Below, piece by piece: positions 55,061-64,000 of a stretch of 64,000 nucleotides of DNA. Within the stretch, counting starts at the first letter, position 1; every line of letters begins with the position of its first letter. The translations under genes were made by a program, and so were the position numbers. Origin of the DNA: Sphingomonas daechungensis (lineage in GTDB: Bacteria; Pseudomonadota; Alphaproteobacteria; Sphingomonadales; Sphingomonadaceae). The stretch lies in contig NZ_CP060780.1 in assembly GCF_014489495.1 (NCBI RefSeq), positions 372,001 to 436,000 on the forward strand, given 5' to 3'. Under the pieces are notes generated by a model, which had not been told where the DNA came from, did no database searches, and was given only the letters and a program-made list of their open reading frames with translations.

Positions 55061-56008
55061 ATGGCCACAATTACTGCCGACCACATTGCGTCCGTGTCAC
55101 TGAAGGACGCCGACTCCAATCCTGACGAGTTTGCCGAAAAGCTGGGCCGAAGCTTCGAGGATTACGGGTTCGCGATCATCGCCGACCACGACATTCCCGA
55201 CGAGCTGATCCACCGCGCCGAGGAGAAGGCGAAGGCTTTCTTCGCGCTGCCTGAGGCGGTTAAGAAAACATACTTCCTCGCCAACGGCGGCGGACAGCGG
55301 GGCTACACGCCTTTCGGGATCGAGACCGCCAAGGGTGCCAAGGCGCACGATCTCAAGGAATTCTGGCACGTCGGCCGCGACCTGCCCGCAGGACACCCGT
55401 TCCGCTCGCACATGCCGGACAATGTCTGGCCGTCGGAAGTGCCGAGCTTCAAGGACACGTTCACCGAACTGTTTGCGACCTTCGATCGGACCGGCCTCAA
55501 GGTCCTGCGCGCAATCGCCCGCTACCTGAAGATCGACGAGGATTATTTCGCAGACACGGTCCGCGACGGAAACTCAATCCTGCGCGCACTCCACTACCCG
55601 CCGCAAAGCGAGCCGACCGGCCAGCACATCCGCGCCGGCGCGCATGAGGACATCAACACGATCACGCTTTTGCTTGGCGCTGAGGAAGCGGGACTCGAGC
55701 TTCTGACCAAGGACGGCCGCTGGATCCCGGTGTCACCCAAGCCGGGCGAACTGGTAATCAACATCGGCGACATGCTGCAGCGGCTGACCAACGGCCGCCT
55801 CCGCTCGACCTCGCACCGCGTCGTCAATCCGCGGCCGGACCGCGCCAGCCACGCGCGCTACTCGATGCCTTTCTTCCTGCACTTCCGCTCGGACTATCTG
55901 ATCGAAGCGCTGCCAGGCACCGTGGCAGCCGGCGAAGAGCCGAAGTGGCCGCCGATCACCGCACACGATTACCTCCAGGAGCGGCTGCGCGAGATCAAGC
56001 TCGTCTGA
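55061..56008 (+). CDS. Isopenicillin-N-synthase-like Fe(II)/2-oxoglutarate-dependent oxygenase
   Basis: This 315-residue non-haem iron oxygenase has the typical N-terminal DIOX_N part (SFEDYGFAIIADHDIPDELI, KAFFALPEAVKKTYF and GGQRGYTPFGIETAKG). The double-stranded beta-helix core follows, with the iron ligands H-x-D in RAGAHEDINTITLLL and the distal His in RLRSTSHRVVNP. The 2-oxoglutarate-binding RxS is in ARYSMPFFLHF. Natural substrates of bacterial members are mostly unknown and need not be antibiotic precursors. It begins 16 bases after the palindromic element and appears monocistronic. Confidence 0.9.
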   Translation: MATITADHIASVSLKDADSNPDEFAEKLGRSFEDYGFAIIADHDIPDELIHRAEEKAKAFFALPEAVKKTYFLANGGGQRGYTPFGIETAKGAKAHDLKEFWHVGRDLPAGHPFRSHMPDNVWPSEVPSFKDTFTELFATFDRTGLKVLRAIARYLKIDEDYFADTVRDGNSILRALHYPPQSEPTGQHIRAGAHEDINTITLLLGAEEAGLELLTKDGRWIPVSPKPGELVINIGDMLQRLTNGRLRSTSHRVVNPRPDRASHARYSMPFFLHFRSDYLIEALPGTVAAGEEPKWPPITAHDYLQERLREIKLV

Positions 56009-56121
56009 ATTCCAATGGCTCCTGTCCCGTTCCGGGACAGGTCGTTGAACAAGTCCATGGACTCAGCGCCCCGTGAGAGTCATCCGCCTCACTCTGTTTG
56101 AGCAATGCGGTGAGTTTTCGA

Positions 56122-56606
56122 ATGAAATTGCCCGCTTGCGTGTTGGTCCTCGCGGCCGTCGCAACCACCCCAGCCATCGCCCAACGGGCGGAGGGCCGTC
56201 AGCCGCGGCGCGCCAGGTCTATGGCGCCGCCGCGGTTGCAGCCAACTATGGCTCGATCACCAGCATCTACCGCTCCGTCGCCCACAATCGCGCGGTGGGC
56301 GGAGTCTCCAACAGCTATCACCTGCAGGGCCGAGCGATCGACGTCGCACGCCGCCCCGGCGTTACGCACGCCATGATCGCGACTGCACTGACCCGCGCCG
56401 GGTACAGGATGGTCGAGTCCCTGGACGAGGGCGATCACAGTCACTTCGCCTTCGCCGGCCCAGGGACGACGGTCGCGCCGGAGCAAGTCGCCGTGGCCTA
56501 CCCACCTCCGCCAGATCCGACGGCGCCGAAGCCGCAAGCGGTGCGAGCCGACGATCACGGAACGCTTCGCATCGACCTTCCGCCCGCGCAGCTGGCGTCA
56601 CGCTAG
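56122..56606 (+). CDS. Peptidase M15 family D,D-carboxypeptidase-like protein (one frameshift)
   Basis: This secreted protein of about 161 residues has a signal peptide (MKLPACVLVLAAVATTPAIA). One G is missing near 56192 (GGAGGGCCG), and restoring it gives AQRAEGPSAAARQVYGAAAV. The zinc-peptidase core has the signature NSYHLQGRAIDVARR (S-x-H-x2-G-x-A-x-D) and GDHSHFAFAG, which match M15 D-Ala-D-Ala carboxypeptidases that trim peptidoglycan stem peptides. A proline-rich tail follows. Its TAG shares CTAG with the stop of the opposing phoD gene. Longer upstream in-frame reading gives no signal peptide. Confidence 0.8.
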
Positions 56607-58669
56607 ACCGACAGCTTCGGGTCGCCTTCAAGCACTTCCTGCTTGAGGCGGGGCCGCTCCCCGCCTTCCCACAAGCTCGCTGTATGCCGCACGCGATACC
56701 GTAAGGGCCCGCCATCGGGCGTCGTCGCGCGCGTGACTGGCCGCGGAATGCAAACGAACTCGGTCTGCACGGTCTCCAGAGTCGCAGTCACCACCGAATA
56801 ACCGTGGCCGCCCATGTCGATGAATTCGAGATGCGGCGCATTGTCGGGATTCGTCAGTCGGCGCGCGGCCTCGATGTCGCCCGACTTCGCATATTCAAGC
56901 GCGCTGCGGACGCCGCGCTTCAGGGACAGGTTGCAGGTCGCCTCAAACTTGCCGTTTCCGCGATCGGCGGTGAACAGAGGCCGCAGCGGGTGCTTCTTGA
57001 GGTTGTACTCCATCGCCTCGGCCATGCCCGGCGCGGAGATGGAGCCGGTGACGAATGCGATGCCAACCGGATCGAACGACTGCGGCGGTAGCGCCTTGGC
57101 CGAATAGCCTGCCCAGAAGCTGTGGCGATCGCCCGACACGGTGACCAGCCCACCGATCTTCCGGTCGCGGACGAAATCGTACAGCTCCGCCCTCTCGTGG
57201 TAGCTGCCGCTCATGTCGCCGCCGCCGGTGCAAGCATAGCCCGCAACCGGCCACGGCTTCGCCGCTAGCCCTAGCGGAAGATTCTGGGGGTCGAAGCGCC
57301 AGTCAAGCGTCGGGTTTGTGGCCGCCCATACCTTCCAGGTGGCCTTGGACTCGGCGAGCTTACTCTTGAACCATGCCTTCTGCTGCCGCCCGAGCAAGGT
57401 CATCGGCGCCTCGCCCTTGCGGAAGTTGGGGACCGCCTTGTCACCTACCATGATGACTTCGGGCGGATTGCCGCCGTTGTATGCCCGTCCGCCGTCCAGC
57501 ACCTCGGTCCATTCTTGCGGAAACATGTTCGGGAAGTCGCCGGGGTCGAGCGCAGCGACCTCCGGCCGCGAAGTCGGGTCCTGCATCATGTAGGCGTGCA
57601 TGTCGGTGATGATCAGCTCGACGTTCCGGCCGTACCGCAGCGCGCGATAGGCGGTCATGCTTCCGATCGCTGTCCGATTGTTGGGCTCATCGCCGAAGCC
57701 GTCGTCGTCGACTTTGGTGATCGGCGTGTTCTTGACCGTGGGCCCTTCAAACGACTGGAGCCCGGGTCCCGACGCCTTGCGGACGCGCGAGGGGATATAT
57801 TCCCACCAGGCCTGGTTTGCCGCGACCCTGAGTTCCTGCGCCGGCTCGGGCTCACCGTCGTACTGGATCGTGCTCTGCCAGCCTTTCCACGAGAATTCGT
57901 GATTGTCGCCCATGCAGATGAACGGGAAATGCGCGCGAGCGTCCTGGATATCGGGATCGCGAACATGGCCCTGGTAGACGACACGGTATCCGGCGAGATC
58001 GGTGGGAACGTGGAAGTTGTAGACCTTCCGCGAATTCGGAATCTTGCCGATGTCGTAGACGGTGCGGCCGTAGCGGTGCGCGACCTCCTCCGGGTATTCG
58101 ACGACCTCGTAAATGAAATCGCCGAGGTGGAGCACGAAGCCGAGACGCTCCTCCGCAGGCTTCCGCTCGTCTTCCCAGATCAGCCGGCGGTAGGCGTTCT
58201 GGGCGCCTTCGTTGACGCTCTGGCAGGATACGAAGGCGAAGCTGACGAGCCGCGAATCCTCGTCCGATGGCGCGGTAATCGTGCGGCCCACCCGGCTTCC
58301 GGCGCCGGTCGCATCCGTGAAGCGGTACCAGTAAACGGTCGCGGGCCTCAGGCCGCCCGCGAATACCCGGCAGGTCCAGTCGGATTCCGCAAGCACCGGC
58401 ACCCGGGTTGTCGAAACCACGCGTCTGAACTCCGGGTCCAGCGCCACTTCGACTGTTAGCGCGTGCCGATCGCCGCTATCGAAGGGGCGCCGTGTCCACA
58501 GGATCACGCTGTTCGAATCCGGATCGCCCGAGGCTACTCCATCCGGATAAAGGTCGCGCCGCTCGACCCATTTTACGCGAGACTTCGAAACCGCGGCGCT
58601 CGGCCATGCGAGCGCTGCGCCAAGCGCCGTGGCGGACGCGATGAATGAACGTCGATCGAGCTTCGTCAT
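56603..58669 (-). CDS. phoD: Alkaline phosphatase D family protein (Tat-exported)
   Basis: This is a 688-residue PhoD-type phosphodiesterase/phosphatase that acts outside the cytoplasm and helps to acquire phosphate. The N-terminus has a twin-arginine signal (KLDRRSFIASATALGAALA). A PhoD N-terminal domain (about 40-130) starts YPDGVASGDPDSNSVILWTR. The metal-dependent core includes FAFVSCQSVNEGAQNAYRRL, FVLHLGDFIYEVVEYPEE, FPFICMGDNHEFSWKGWQ and VTVSGDRHSFWAGY. The family binds Fe and Ca. It might liberate phosphate from phospholipids, teichoic-acid-like polymers or nucleotides; the neighbouring nuclease and 5'-nucleotidase fit the last. Confidence 0.9.
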   Translation of the reverse strand: MTKLDRRSFIASATALGAALAWPSAAVSKSRVKWVERRDLYPDGVASGDPDSNSVILWTRRPFDSGDRHALTVEVALDPEFRRVVSTTRVPVLAESDWTCRVFAGGLRPATVYWYRFTDATGAGSRVGRTITAPSDEDSRLVSFAFVSCQSVNEGAQNAYRRLIWEDERKPAEERLGFVLHLGDFIYEVVEYPEEVAHRYGRTVYDIGKIPNSRKVYNFHVPTDLAGYRVVYQGHVRDPDIQDARAHFPFICMGDNHEFSWKGWQSTIQYDGEPEPAQELRVAANQAWWEYIPSRVRKASGPGLQSFEGPTVKNTPITKVDDDGFGDEPNNRTAIGSMTAYRALRYGRNVELIITDMHAYMMQDPTSRPEVAALDPGDFPNMFPQEWTEVLDGGRAYNGGNPPEVIMVGDKAVPNFRKGEAPMTLLGRQQKAWFKSKLAESKATWKVWAATNPTLDWRFDPQNLPLGLAAKPWPVAGYACTGGGDMSGSYHERAELYDFVRDRKIGGLVTVSGDRHSFWAGYSAKALPPQSFDPVGIAFVTGSISAPGMAEAMEYNLKKHPLRPLFTADRGNGKFEATCNLSLKRGVRSALEYAKSGDIEAARRLTNPDNAPHLEFIDMGGHGYSVVTATLETVQTEFVCIPRPVTRATTPDGGPLRYRVRHTASLWEGGERPRLKQEVLEGDPKLSV

Positions 58670-58754
58670 GTCGTGACGCTAACGAAACGCCGACAAACCC
58701 AACGCCCTATTCAGCAAGCCGGAGCGCCCGTTCGACGAACCGCCGATCGATGCG

Positions 58755-59261
58755 TCAGGCCGGTGTCACCTCATAGGACCGGGTCCAGGTGATCCCGTCC
58801 TCGCTTTCCTCCAGCGTCCCGCCACTCGGCCAGCGCACGTAGAGGTTGCGGTTGCGGTCGATGCCGTTGGTCATCAAGTCCGTTCGCGCGAGCTGTTCAT
58901 ATTTGGTGACGATCTCGTCTTCGGTTCCCTCGGCAGTCACTTCGACCCAAATGCCGTTGCGCCATTCCAGCGTGACATCCTGGCCTTTCCAAGTTCCCGT
59001 ATATTTGCTGGGAAGCGCGTCGGCTGCGGGTGTCTCCGCAACGGCTTGCGGCTCGTCAGTGGCCTGCGTTTCCTGGGTCGCCGCCGCCGCCTGCTCGGCT
59101 TGAGCGGGCTCGGCCGGCCCAAACAGGTCGAGCTGGCCCGCGGCGGCTTTCAGACCTGCCAGTGCGAGCACCACGGCCGTCAAGCCACCAATCCATCCGG
59201 TGACGTTATTGAAGAACTTCGGGCGTTCGCCGCCCGCTTCCGGTTGAGGTTCGTCAGTCAT
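58755..59261 (-). CDS. Hypothetical membrane-anchored protein, 168 residues
   Basis: No family is recognised. The protein has a short cytosolic start (MTDEPQPEAGGERPKFFNNV), one transmembrane helix (VTGWIGGLTAVVLALAGLKA), a long Ala/Gln/Glu/Pro-rich linker (about 45-85), and a compact C-terminal domain beginning LPSKYTGTWKGQDVTLEWRN that ends SEDGITWTRSYEVTPA. GGGGCGGG precedes the chosen ATG, and an in-frame start further upstream is less likely. The last domain may face the periplasm. It lies 47 bases from the cytidine deaminase gene on the same strand. Confidence 0.65.
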   Translation of the reverse strand: MTDEPQPEAGGERPKFFNNVTGWIGGLTAVVLALAGLKAAAGQLDLFGPAEPAQAEQAAAATQETQATDEPQAVAETPAADALPSKYTGTWKGQDVTLEWRNGIWVEVTAEGTEDEIVTKYEQLARTDLMTNGIDRNRNLYVRWPSGGTLEESEDGITWTRSYEVTPA

Positions 59262-59308
59262 CCCGCCCCTGTTGGCCGATGTCGAACGGCGCCGATATGC
59301 CATGAAAT

Positions 59309-59752
59309 TCAATCAGCGTCGCGTAGGTTTGCTGGTCCAAATCCATGCGGGAGCAACTCGCCGATACGATGCCGATCGACCGCCGATCCTTCACCATTCG
59401 AGCACAGGATTTCGACGTCCCGCCCGGACAGCTGCGCCGCTTCGAAAATCGCCTGCCGGCAGCCTCCGCACGGCGTGCAGACGATCTGGCCGTTCAAGTC
59501 GCCATTCTCCGCTCCGCCTCCCGCGATGGCGATCCGTGCAACCTTGCCGAGGCCAAACTGGTGCTGTGCGGCGGTCAAGGCGCTCTGCTCCGCGCAGATG
59601 CCGAGACGGTAGCAGGCGTTTTCCATGTTCGCGCCCGTCACGATCTCCCCGTCGACCGATTCCACCGCGCAGCCGACGTGGAACCCCGAATAGGGCGCGT
59701 AGGCCTTCAATGCGGCGGATCGCGCCAAAGCGAGCAGGTCTTCTTCCGTCAT
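59309..59752 (-). CDS. cdd: Cytidine deaminase
   Basis: Cdd deaminates cytidine and deoxycytidine to uridine and deoxyuridine in pyrimidine salvage. The 147-residue protein is the short, tetrameric type. Its N-terminal part is LARSAALKAYAPYSGFHVGC. The zinc and catalytic motifs are NACYRLGICAEQSALTAA (with C-A-E, Glu being the proton shuttle) and CTPCGGCRQAIFEAAQ. The ATG giving MTEEDLLALARSAALKAY is preferred to the long in-frame extension, which overlaps the divergent nuclease gene. It is transcribed away from the S1/P1 nuclease gene across a 64-base gap. Confidence 0.93.
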   Translation of the reverse strand: MTEEDLLALARSAALKAYAPYSGFHVGCAVESVDGEIVTGANMENACYRLGICAEQSALTAAQHQFGLGKVARIAIAGGGAENGDLNGQIVCTPCGGCRQAIFEAAQLSGRDVEILCSNGEGSAVDRHRIGELLPHGFGPANLRDAD

Positions 59753-59816
59753 GCTCTTGTCCTTAAGGCCGTGCACGGGGCATGCGCTAGTCTTCCGAAT
59801 CTGTGAGTCTGAGTTG

Positions 59817-60652
59817 ATGAAAGCACGGTTGTTCCTGATCGCCGCAACGGTTTGCGTGCTGATCCCCTCGCCGGCCTTTGCTTGGGGAAGACCGGGCATC
59901 GCGTCGTGGCGGCGCTTGCGGATGCGCAACTGAGCGGGCTAGCCCGGGCGCATATCAAGGAAATCCTCGGCGGTGCGGAAAGCCTGGACGAGGCTGCGAC
60001 TTGGCCCGACGAAATGCGGTCAGACCCCGCTCCCTTCTGGCAGAAGAAGTCGGGCCCGTATCACTACGTCACGTTGAACGGGGTGGTCTACGACCATGCT
60101 CCGCCCGAAGGCGACGCGCTCGAAGCGCTGAACCGGTACAGCGCGACCCTGCGCGATCCGAACGCCAGCCTCGCTGACAAGCAGCTTGCACTACGTTTCA
60201 TCGTTCACCTGGTCGGCGACCTTCACCAGCCTCTCCACGTCGGCAAATGCTGCGACAAGGGCGGCAATGAGGTGAAGGTGAAGTGGTTCGGGCGCGACCT
60301 GAACCTGCATTCGGTTTGGGATTCAGCGCTGGTCGACGACGAGCAATTGAGCTTCACCGAGTTGGCCGCCAAGCTGCAGCGCCATACCAGCAACGAGGAC
60401 GTCATCCGCTGGTGGGACATCAACCCGCGCGACTGGATCAGCGAAAGCGGCCAGATCCGCGAGACGCTCTATCCCGAAATGCCGCCCAAGGGTGCGAAGG
60501 ACAAGAAGGGGCAACCCGCGGTGCCCGAGCTATCCTACGCCTACGTCTACAAGCTCACGCCGGTCATGGAGCAGCGCCTGAAACAGGCGGGCGTCCGCCT
60601 CGCTGCCTACCTCAACGCCATCTACGCGCAGCCGCAGCCGGCCGCCCGCTGA
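59817..60652 (+). CDS. Secreted S1/P1 family nuclease (one frameshift)
   Basis: This is a periplasmic or secreted zinc nuclease that degrades single-stranded nucleic acid and 3'-nucleotides to 5'-nucleotides. It has about 278 residues with the signal peptide FLIAATVCVLIPSPAFA. The mature protein starts with Trp, whose amino group binds zinc in this family. One G is missing near 59886, and restoring it gives AFAWGKTGHRVVAALADAQL, exactly the expected start. Other zinc-site motifs are PYHYVTLNG, RFIVHLVGDLHQPLHVGKC and DLNLHSVWDSALV. Its stop overlaps the ATG of the 5'-nucleotidase gene (TGATG), so the two are made together. Confidence 0.91.
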
Positions 60653-62312
60653 TGTCCCGCAAGTTCGTCGTCGTCGCGCTTCTGGCGCTGGCCGGTTGCG
60701 CGGGCCAGCCTGTCGTATTCGACCCGAACGCGCCGCCGCACCCGATCGAAGTTCAGATCCTTGCGTTCAACGACTTCCACGGCAATCTCGAGCCGCCCGC
60801 TCCGGTCGAGATCGCTGAGCCCGACGGAACCAAGCGCAAGATCCAGACCGGTGGAGTCGCGCACCTGGCGGCAGCGCTGACCCAGCTCCGTTCCGGGCAC
60901 TATAACGGCGTCACCGTATCAGCGGGCGATACGATCGGCGCTTCGCCTTTGATCTCCGCCAATTACCTCGATGAGCCGACGATCGAGGCGATGAACTTGC
61001 TCGGGCTCGAGTTCAATTCGGTCGGCAACCACGAATTCGATCGCGGCTCGGAGGAGCTGAAGCGAATGCAATCCGGTGGGTGCGCGAAGTTCACCCGACG
61101 CGCACCGTGCGCCGTCGAGCCGTTCATCGGCGCACGGTTCCAGTACCTCGCCGCCAACGTCGTTCAGGCGGACGGCTCTACCGTCTTTCCATCGACCGGA
61201 ATCAAGCGCTTCGGGCCGGTGACGATCGGCTTCATCGGAATGACGCTCAAAGGAACAGCCAACATCGTGACGCCCTCGGGAGTCAAAGGACTGACCTTCG
61301 TCGACGAGGCGGCGACTGCAAACGCCCTGGTTCCTGCGCTGAAAGCGCAAGGGGCGGACGCGATCGTCCTGCTCATCCACCAGGGTGGGAAGACGGCTCA
61401 GTTCACTGCCGGCAATTCCTGCGACGGCCTCAGCGGCGACATCCTCCCGATCCTGTCGAAACTCGATCCCGCGATCACCACCGTCGTGTCCGGCCACACG
61501 CACTGGGCCTACATCTGCAACGGAACTGCGGAGACCGGGGCCGGCCGGCTGATGACCAGCGCCGGCAAGAACGGCTATTTCGTTACCGACATCCGCCTGA
61601 ACTTCGACCGTTCGAGCCACCAGCTGATCCGCCAGGGCGCCAGCAATGTCGTCGTCGGCAATGGCGAGCACGGGACCGACGCCGCCGCTCAGGCGCTGGT
61701 GAGCCGCTATGCGGAGGCCGTGGCTCCGATCGCGTCCAAGGTCGTCGGCCATTTGACCGAGAAAGCCGGTACCGACGCGGACGACGGCGAAAGCGCAGCG
61801 GCCGACCTCATCGCCGACGCCCTGCTCGGCTCGACACGCGCTCCGGAGAATGGCGGCGCCCAGCTCGCGCTCGTCAATGCGACGGGCGTGCGCATCGCGC
61901 TGCCGGCGGGGGACGTGCTCTACAAGGACGCGTTCGCGATGATGCCGTTCGGGAACAATCTCGTCGTAATGACCCTGACTGGCGCGCAGCTGAAAGCCGC
62001 GCTGGAGCAACAGTACGCAATTCCACTCGAGGCGGGCCGCACGCGACCTGCGGCGCTCGCGCCCTCGGAGGGGTTCGCCTACGCCGTTGACATGTCCAGG
62101 CCTGAGGGAAGCCGCGTGACCGACATGCGGCTGAATGGAAAGCCTGTCAGCCCTTCAGGCCGCTACCGGGTCGTCGTGAACAATTATCTCGCATCGGGCG
62201 GGGACAGCCTGACGGCATTCACCAAAGGAACCGAGCTGACCGACAAGGGCGTCGTCGATCTCGACGCATTCGTCGCCTGGATCGCACCGGGGAGGTCACC
62301 GCCGAGGCCTGA
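60652..62312 (+). CDS. 5'-nucleotidase/UshA-like lipoprotein (one frameshift)
   Basis: This exported metallophosphatase of about 553 residues hydrolyses 5'-nucleotides to nucleosides and phosphate. It has a lipobox (VVVALLALAGCAGQ). The N-terminal metallophosphatase domain has ILAFNDFHGNLEPP, TVSAGDTIGASPLISA, FNSVGNHEFDRGSEEL and VVSGHTHWAYIC. The C-terminal 5'-nucleotidase domain has ALVNATGVRIALPAGDVLYK, DAFAMMPFGNNLVVMTLTGA and VVVNNYLASGGDSLTAFTKG. One G is missing near 62291, and restoring it ends the protein at IAPGEVTAEA instead of running on for 50 more residues. It is coupled to the upstream nuclease gene, so nucleic acid breakdown can proceed to nucleosides outside the cytoplasm. 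Confidence 0.9.
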
Positions 62313-62329
62313 TCGCGTGCGCTTTCTCC

Positions 62330-63775
62330 CTAGCGCAGCGGCGGTTCGTCGAAACTGCGCAGCTTGCGCGAATGCAGGCCCTCGCCTTCCTTCAACAGCA
62401 AGCCCAACGTCTGGATGCCGATCCGGAGGTGCTGGCCGATCGACGTTTCGTAGAAGTCGTTCGCCTGACCTGGAAGCTTGAGCTCGCCATGAATCGGCTT
62501 GTCCGAGACGCACAGCAATGTTCCGTAGGGCACCCGGAAACGGTAACCCTGCGCAGCCACCGTCGCCGATTCCATGTCGATCGCCACGGCTCGGCTCTGG
62601 TTGAAGCGCTTCGCAGACTGGGTGAAGCGAAGCTCCCAGTTGCGGTCGTCGGTGGTGACGACGGTGCCCGTCCGCAGCCGGGTCTTGACGCTGTCCTCGT
62701 CCCCACCGGTGACCTGCACTGTCGCCTCGAACAATGCCCGCTGGACCTCGGCGATCGCCGGCAATGGGATTTCCACCGGAAGTACATCGTCGAGAACATG
62801 ATCGTCGCGAAGGTAAGCGTGAGCGAGGACATAGTCGCCGATCCGCTGGGTCGGGCGAAGGCCGCCGCAATGGCCGATCATCAGCCACACCTCGGGCCGA
62901 AGCACGGCGATGTGATCGCAAATCGTCTTCGCATTCGAAGGGCCGACGCCAATATTCACGAGCGTGATGCCCCGCCTCCCTCGGCGATGAGGTGGTAGGC
63001 CGGCATCTGGTGCCGCCGCCATGTGCCCGCTGCGATCTGCGCTTCGGCATCGGTCAGGTGACTGCGATCATAGAATCCCCAGGCACCGACAGGCCGGTGT
63101 AGGGACTGCCCTCCCGCCGAAGCTCATCGATCGCAAAGCGGACGAACTCGTCGACGTAGCGGACGTAGTTGGTGAACAGGACGAAGTGCTGGAAGTGGCC
63201 GCTGTCGGTGCCAGTGTAATGCTTCAGCCTCGCCAGGCTGAAGTCGGTCCGGGGCCGTCGAACAGGGCCAGCGGCCGTGCGTCTCGCATCGAGTAATCCC
63301 AGTCGCCGTCCGCGATCTCATCGCCGATGTGGGACAGCTCGTTCGACGGGAACCATCGCGATAGCTCGGCGGCAGTCACCCGGTCGACATTGATCCCGCT
63401 TCCGTCGAGCACGTAGGGATACGGGATCTCGCTCTCGCTGCGTCCCACCTCGACGACGACGCCATAGTCGGCGACGAGATATTCGAGCTGCGTCTTGAGA
63501 TAGTCGCGGAACATCGCGGGCCGGGCGATGCTGCAGGCGTAGGTTCCGGGCTGCGTCAGGCGGGCGAAGGCCCGGGTCAGGCGTCCGGCGGTCTGGTCGC
63601 CGCGATAGGTGACGCGAAGTTCGGGATAGGCAAATGCGCGGTCCGCCCTCAGCGCTGGATCCGGTTGTGTTCCGTTTTCACAATAAGCGGCAAGCGCTTC
63701 ACGAAGACTGGCGACCGACTGGTCGTAGATGGAACAGAGCTGGTCGAGGATTGCCGCGATGTCGTTGGATGCCAT
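62330..63775 (-). CDS. amn: AMP nucleosidase (three frameshifts)
   Basis: Amn hydrolyses AMP to adenine and ribose-5-phosphate. The repaired length of 482 residues equals that of the known enzymes. Bases are missing near 63254 (LFDGPRTDFSLARLKHYTGT), 63103 (TGPVGAWGFYDRSHLTDAEA) and 62968 (AEGGGGITLVNIGVGPSNAK), all at C or G runs. The N-terminal regulatory domain (1-180) starts IAAILDQLCSIYDQSVASLR. The catalytic nucleoside-phosphorylase-like domain has VWLMIGHCGGLRPTQRIGDY and AVAIDMESATVAAQGYRFRV. It converges with the 5'-nucleotidase gene and follows the cyo terminus. Confidence 0.92.
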
Positions 63776-63838
63776 GAGCCGGCACGCTTGGCCTCAACGA
63801 CCCCGCAGACAAGGATTTTGTTGTGACAGTCCCGTGGA

Positions 63839-64000
63839 TCAGTGCTGCATCTGCAGGTTCGTCATCTCCGGCCCCGGCATCACATTGTGGTTCATATGGG
63901 ACATGATCCAGATCGTCCCGATCATCACCAGGAAGACGATCAGCACGCCGAACGCGAGCGCGAGGACGTTGTTGGTATTGTCCGGCCCGCTGGTGATGTG
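63839..64000 (-). CDS. cyoD: Cytochrome o ubiquinol oxidase subunit IV (C-terminal 53 residues)
   Basis: This is the end of the small membrane subunit of the bo3-type quinol oxidase, which helps assemble the copper and haem centres of subunit I. The visible piece has a last transmembrane helix (VLALAFGVLIVFLVMIGTIW) and the typical end IMSHMNHNVMPGPEM, close to the CyoD pattern of a helix followed by an Asn/His/Met-rich tail. The gene continues beyond the right edge, where the other cyo genes would be expected upstream. Some doubt remains because only a third of the protein is visible. Confidence 0.72.
   Translation of the reverse strand, partial: HITSGPDNTNNVLALAFGVLIVFLVMIGTIWIMSHMNHNVMPGPEMTNLQMQH

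Noticed and set aside
1..64000. CRISPR array, prophage, insertion sequence or integrative element
   Set aside because: I found no regularly spaced direct repeats, transposase, integrase, or phage structural gene, and gene content is that of ordinary core chromosome.

Overview
The window is a stretch of high-GC chromosome from an alphaproteobacterium, most likely of the order Sphingomonadales. The evidence is a PopZ polar organizer, an Asp-type HemB, two TonB-dependent receptors (one of the Xanthomonas/Caulobacter type, next to SapC, cupin-like and tryptophan-halogenase-like genes), a fused KorA/KorB 2-oxoacid:ferredoxin oxidoreductase, and sphingomonad-style intergenic palindromes. This placement is inferred from gene content, not from a database search. 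I see no prophage, insertion sequence, CRISPR array or rRNA.

Layout. 1-5.7 kb (minus): a partial GH27 alpha-galactosidase, a cyclopropane-fatty-acyl synthase-like methyltransferase, a membrane hydrolase, and korA/korB with a 26-residue membrane microprotein coupled between them. 5.9-12 kb (plus): rppH, then an Rrf2 regulator and a sulfate uptake unit (sbp, an OprO/OprP-type porin, cysT, cysW, cysA). 12-18 kb: small proteins around a perfect palindrome, a flavin monooxygenase, a Lys/Ala-rich basic protein, ppk and ppx. 18-23 kb: a K+ channel, then an M20 hydrolase, astA and astB (arginine succinyltransferase route). 23-31 kb: small conserved-looking proteins, a lipoprotein dehydrogenase, an esterase, tRNA-Arg, a GNAT, a PLP decarboxylase, hemB and a lipid kinase. 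31-41 kb (minus): MATE, valS, an S9 peptidase, popZ, tolC and pcm. 41-51 kb (minus): the halogenase-like/cupin/SapC/TonB-receptor operon behind two LacI-type operators, tRNA-Cys and a second TonB receptor. 51-64 kb: a queuosine-precursor transporter, then a run rich in nucleotide salvage (PfkB kinase, LOG, NupC, cytidine deaminase, S1/P1 nuclease, 5'-nucleotidase, AMP nucleosidase) with an oxygenase, an M15 peptidase and PhoD, and the tail of cyoD.

Data quality. About 28 of the genes are broken into two or more frames. Every break moves the frame in the direction repaired by adding one base, and nearly all sit at runs of C or G. Many are essential genes (valS) or lie in catalytic motifs (the Walker A of cysA). 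I therefore read them as systematic homopolymer deletions in the assembly, not as pseudogenes, and I annotate each as one full-length gene with the break positions. Lengths given for such genes are after restoring the missing bases.

How genes work together. The sulfate block couples an outer-membrane channel, a periplasmic binding protein and an ABC importer under a nearby Rrf2 regulator. The 41-48 kb operon looks like a sugar-responsive outer-membrane uptake unit with attached flavin and Fe(II) enzymes of unknown substrate. The 52-64 kb region could degrade extracellular nucleic acid to nucleosides and recycle the bases.
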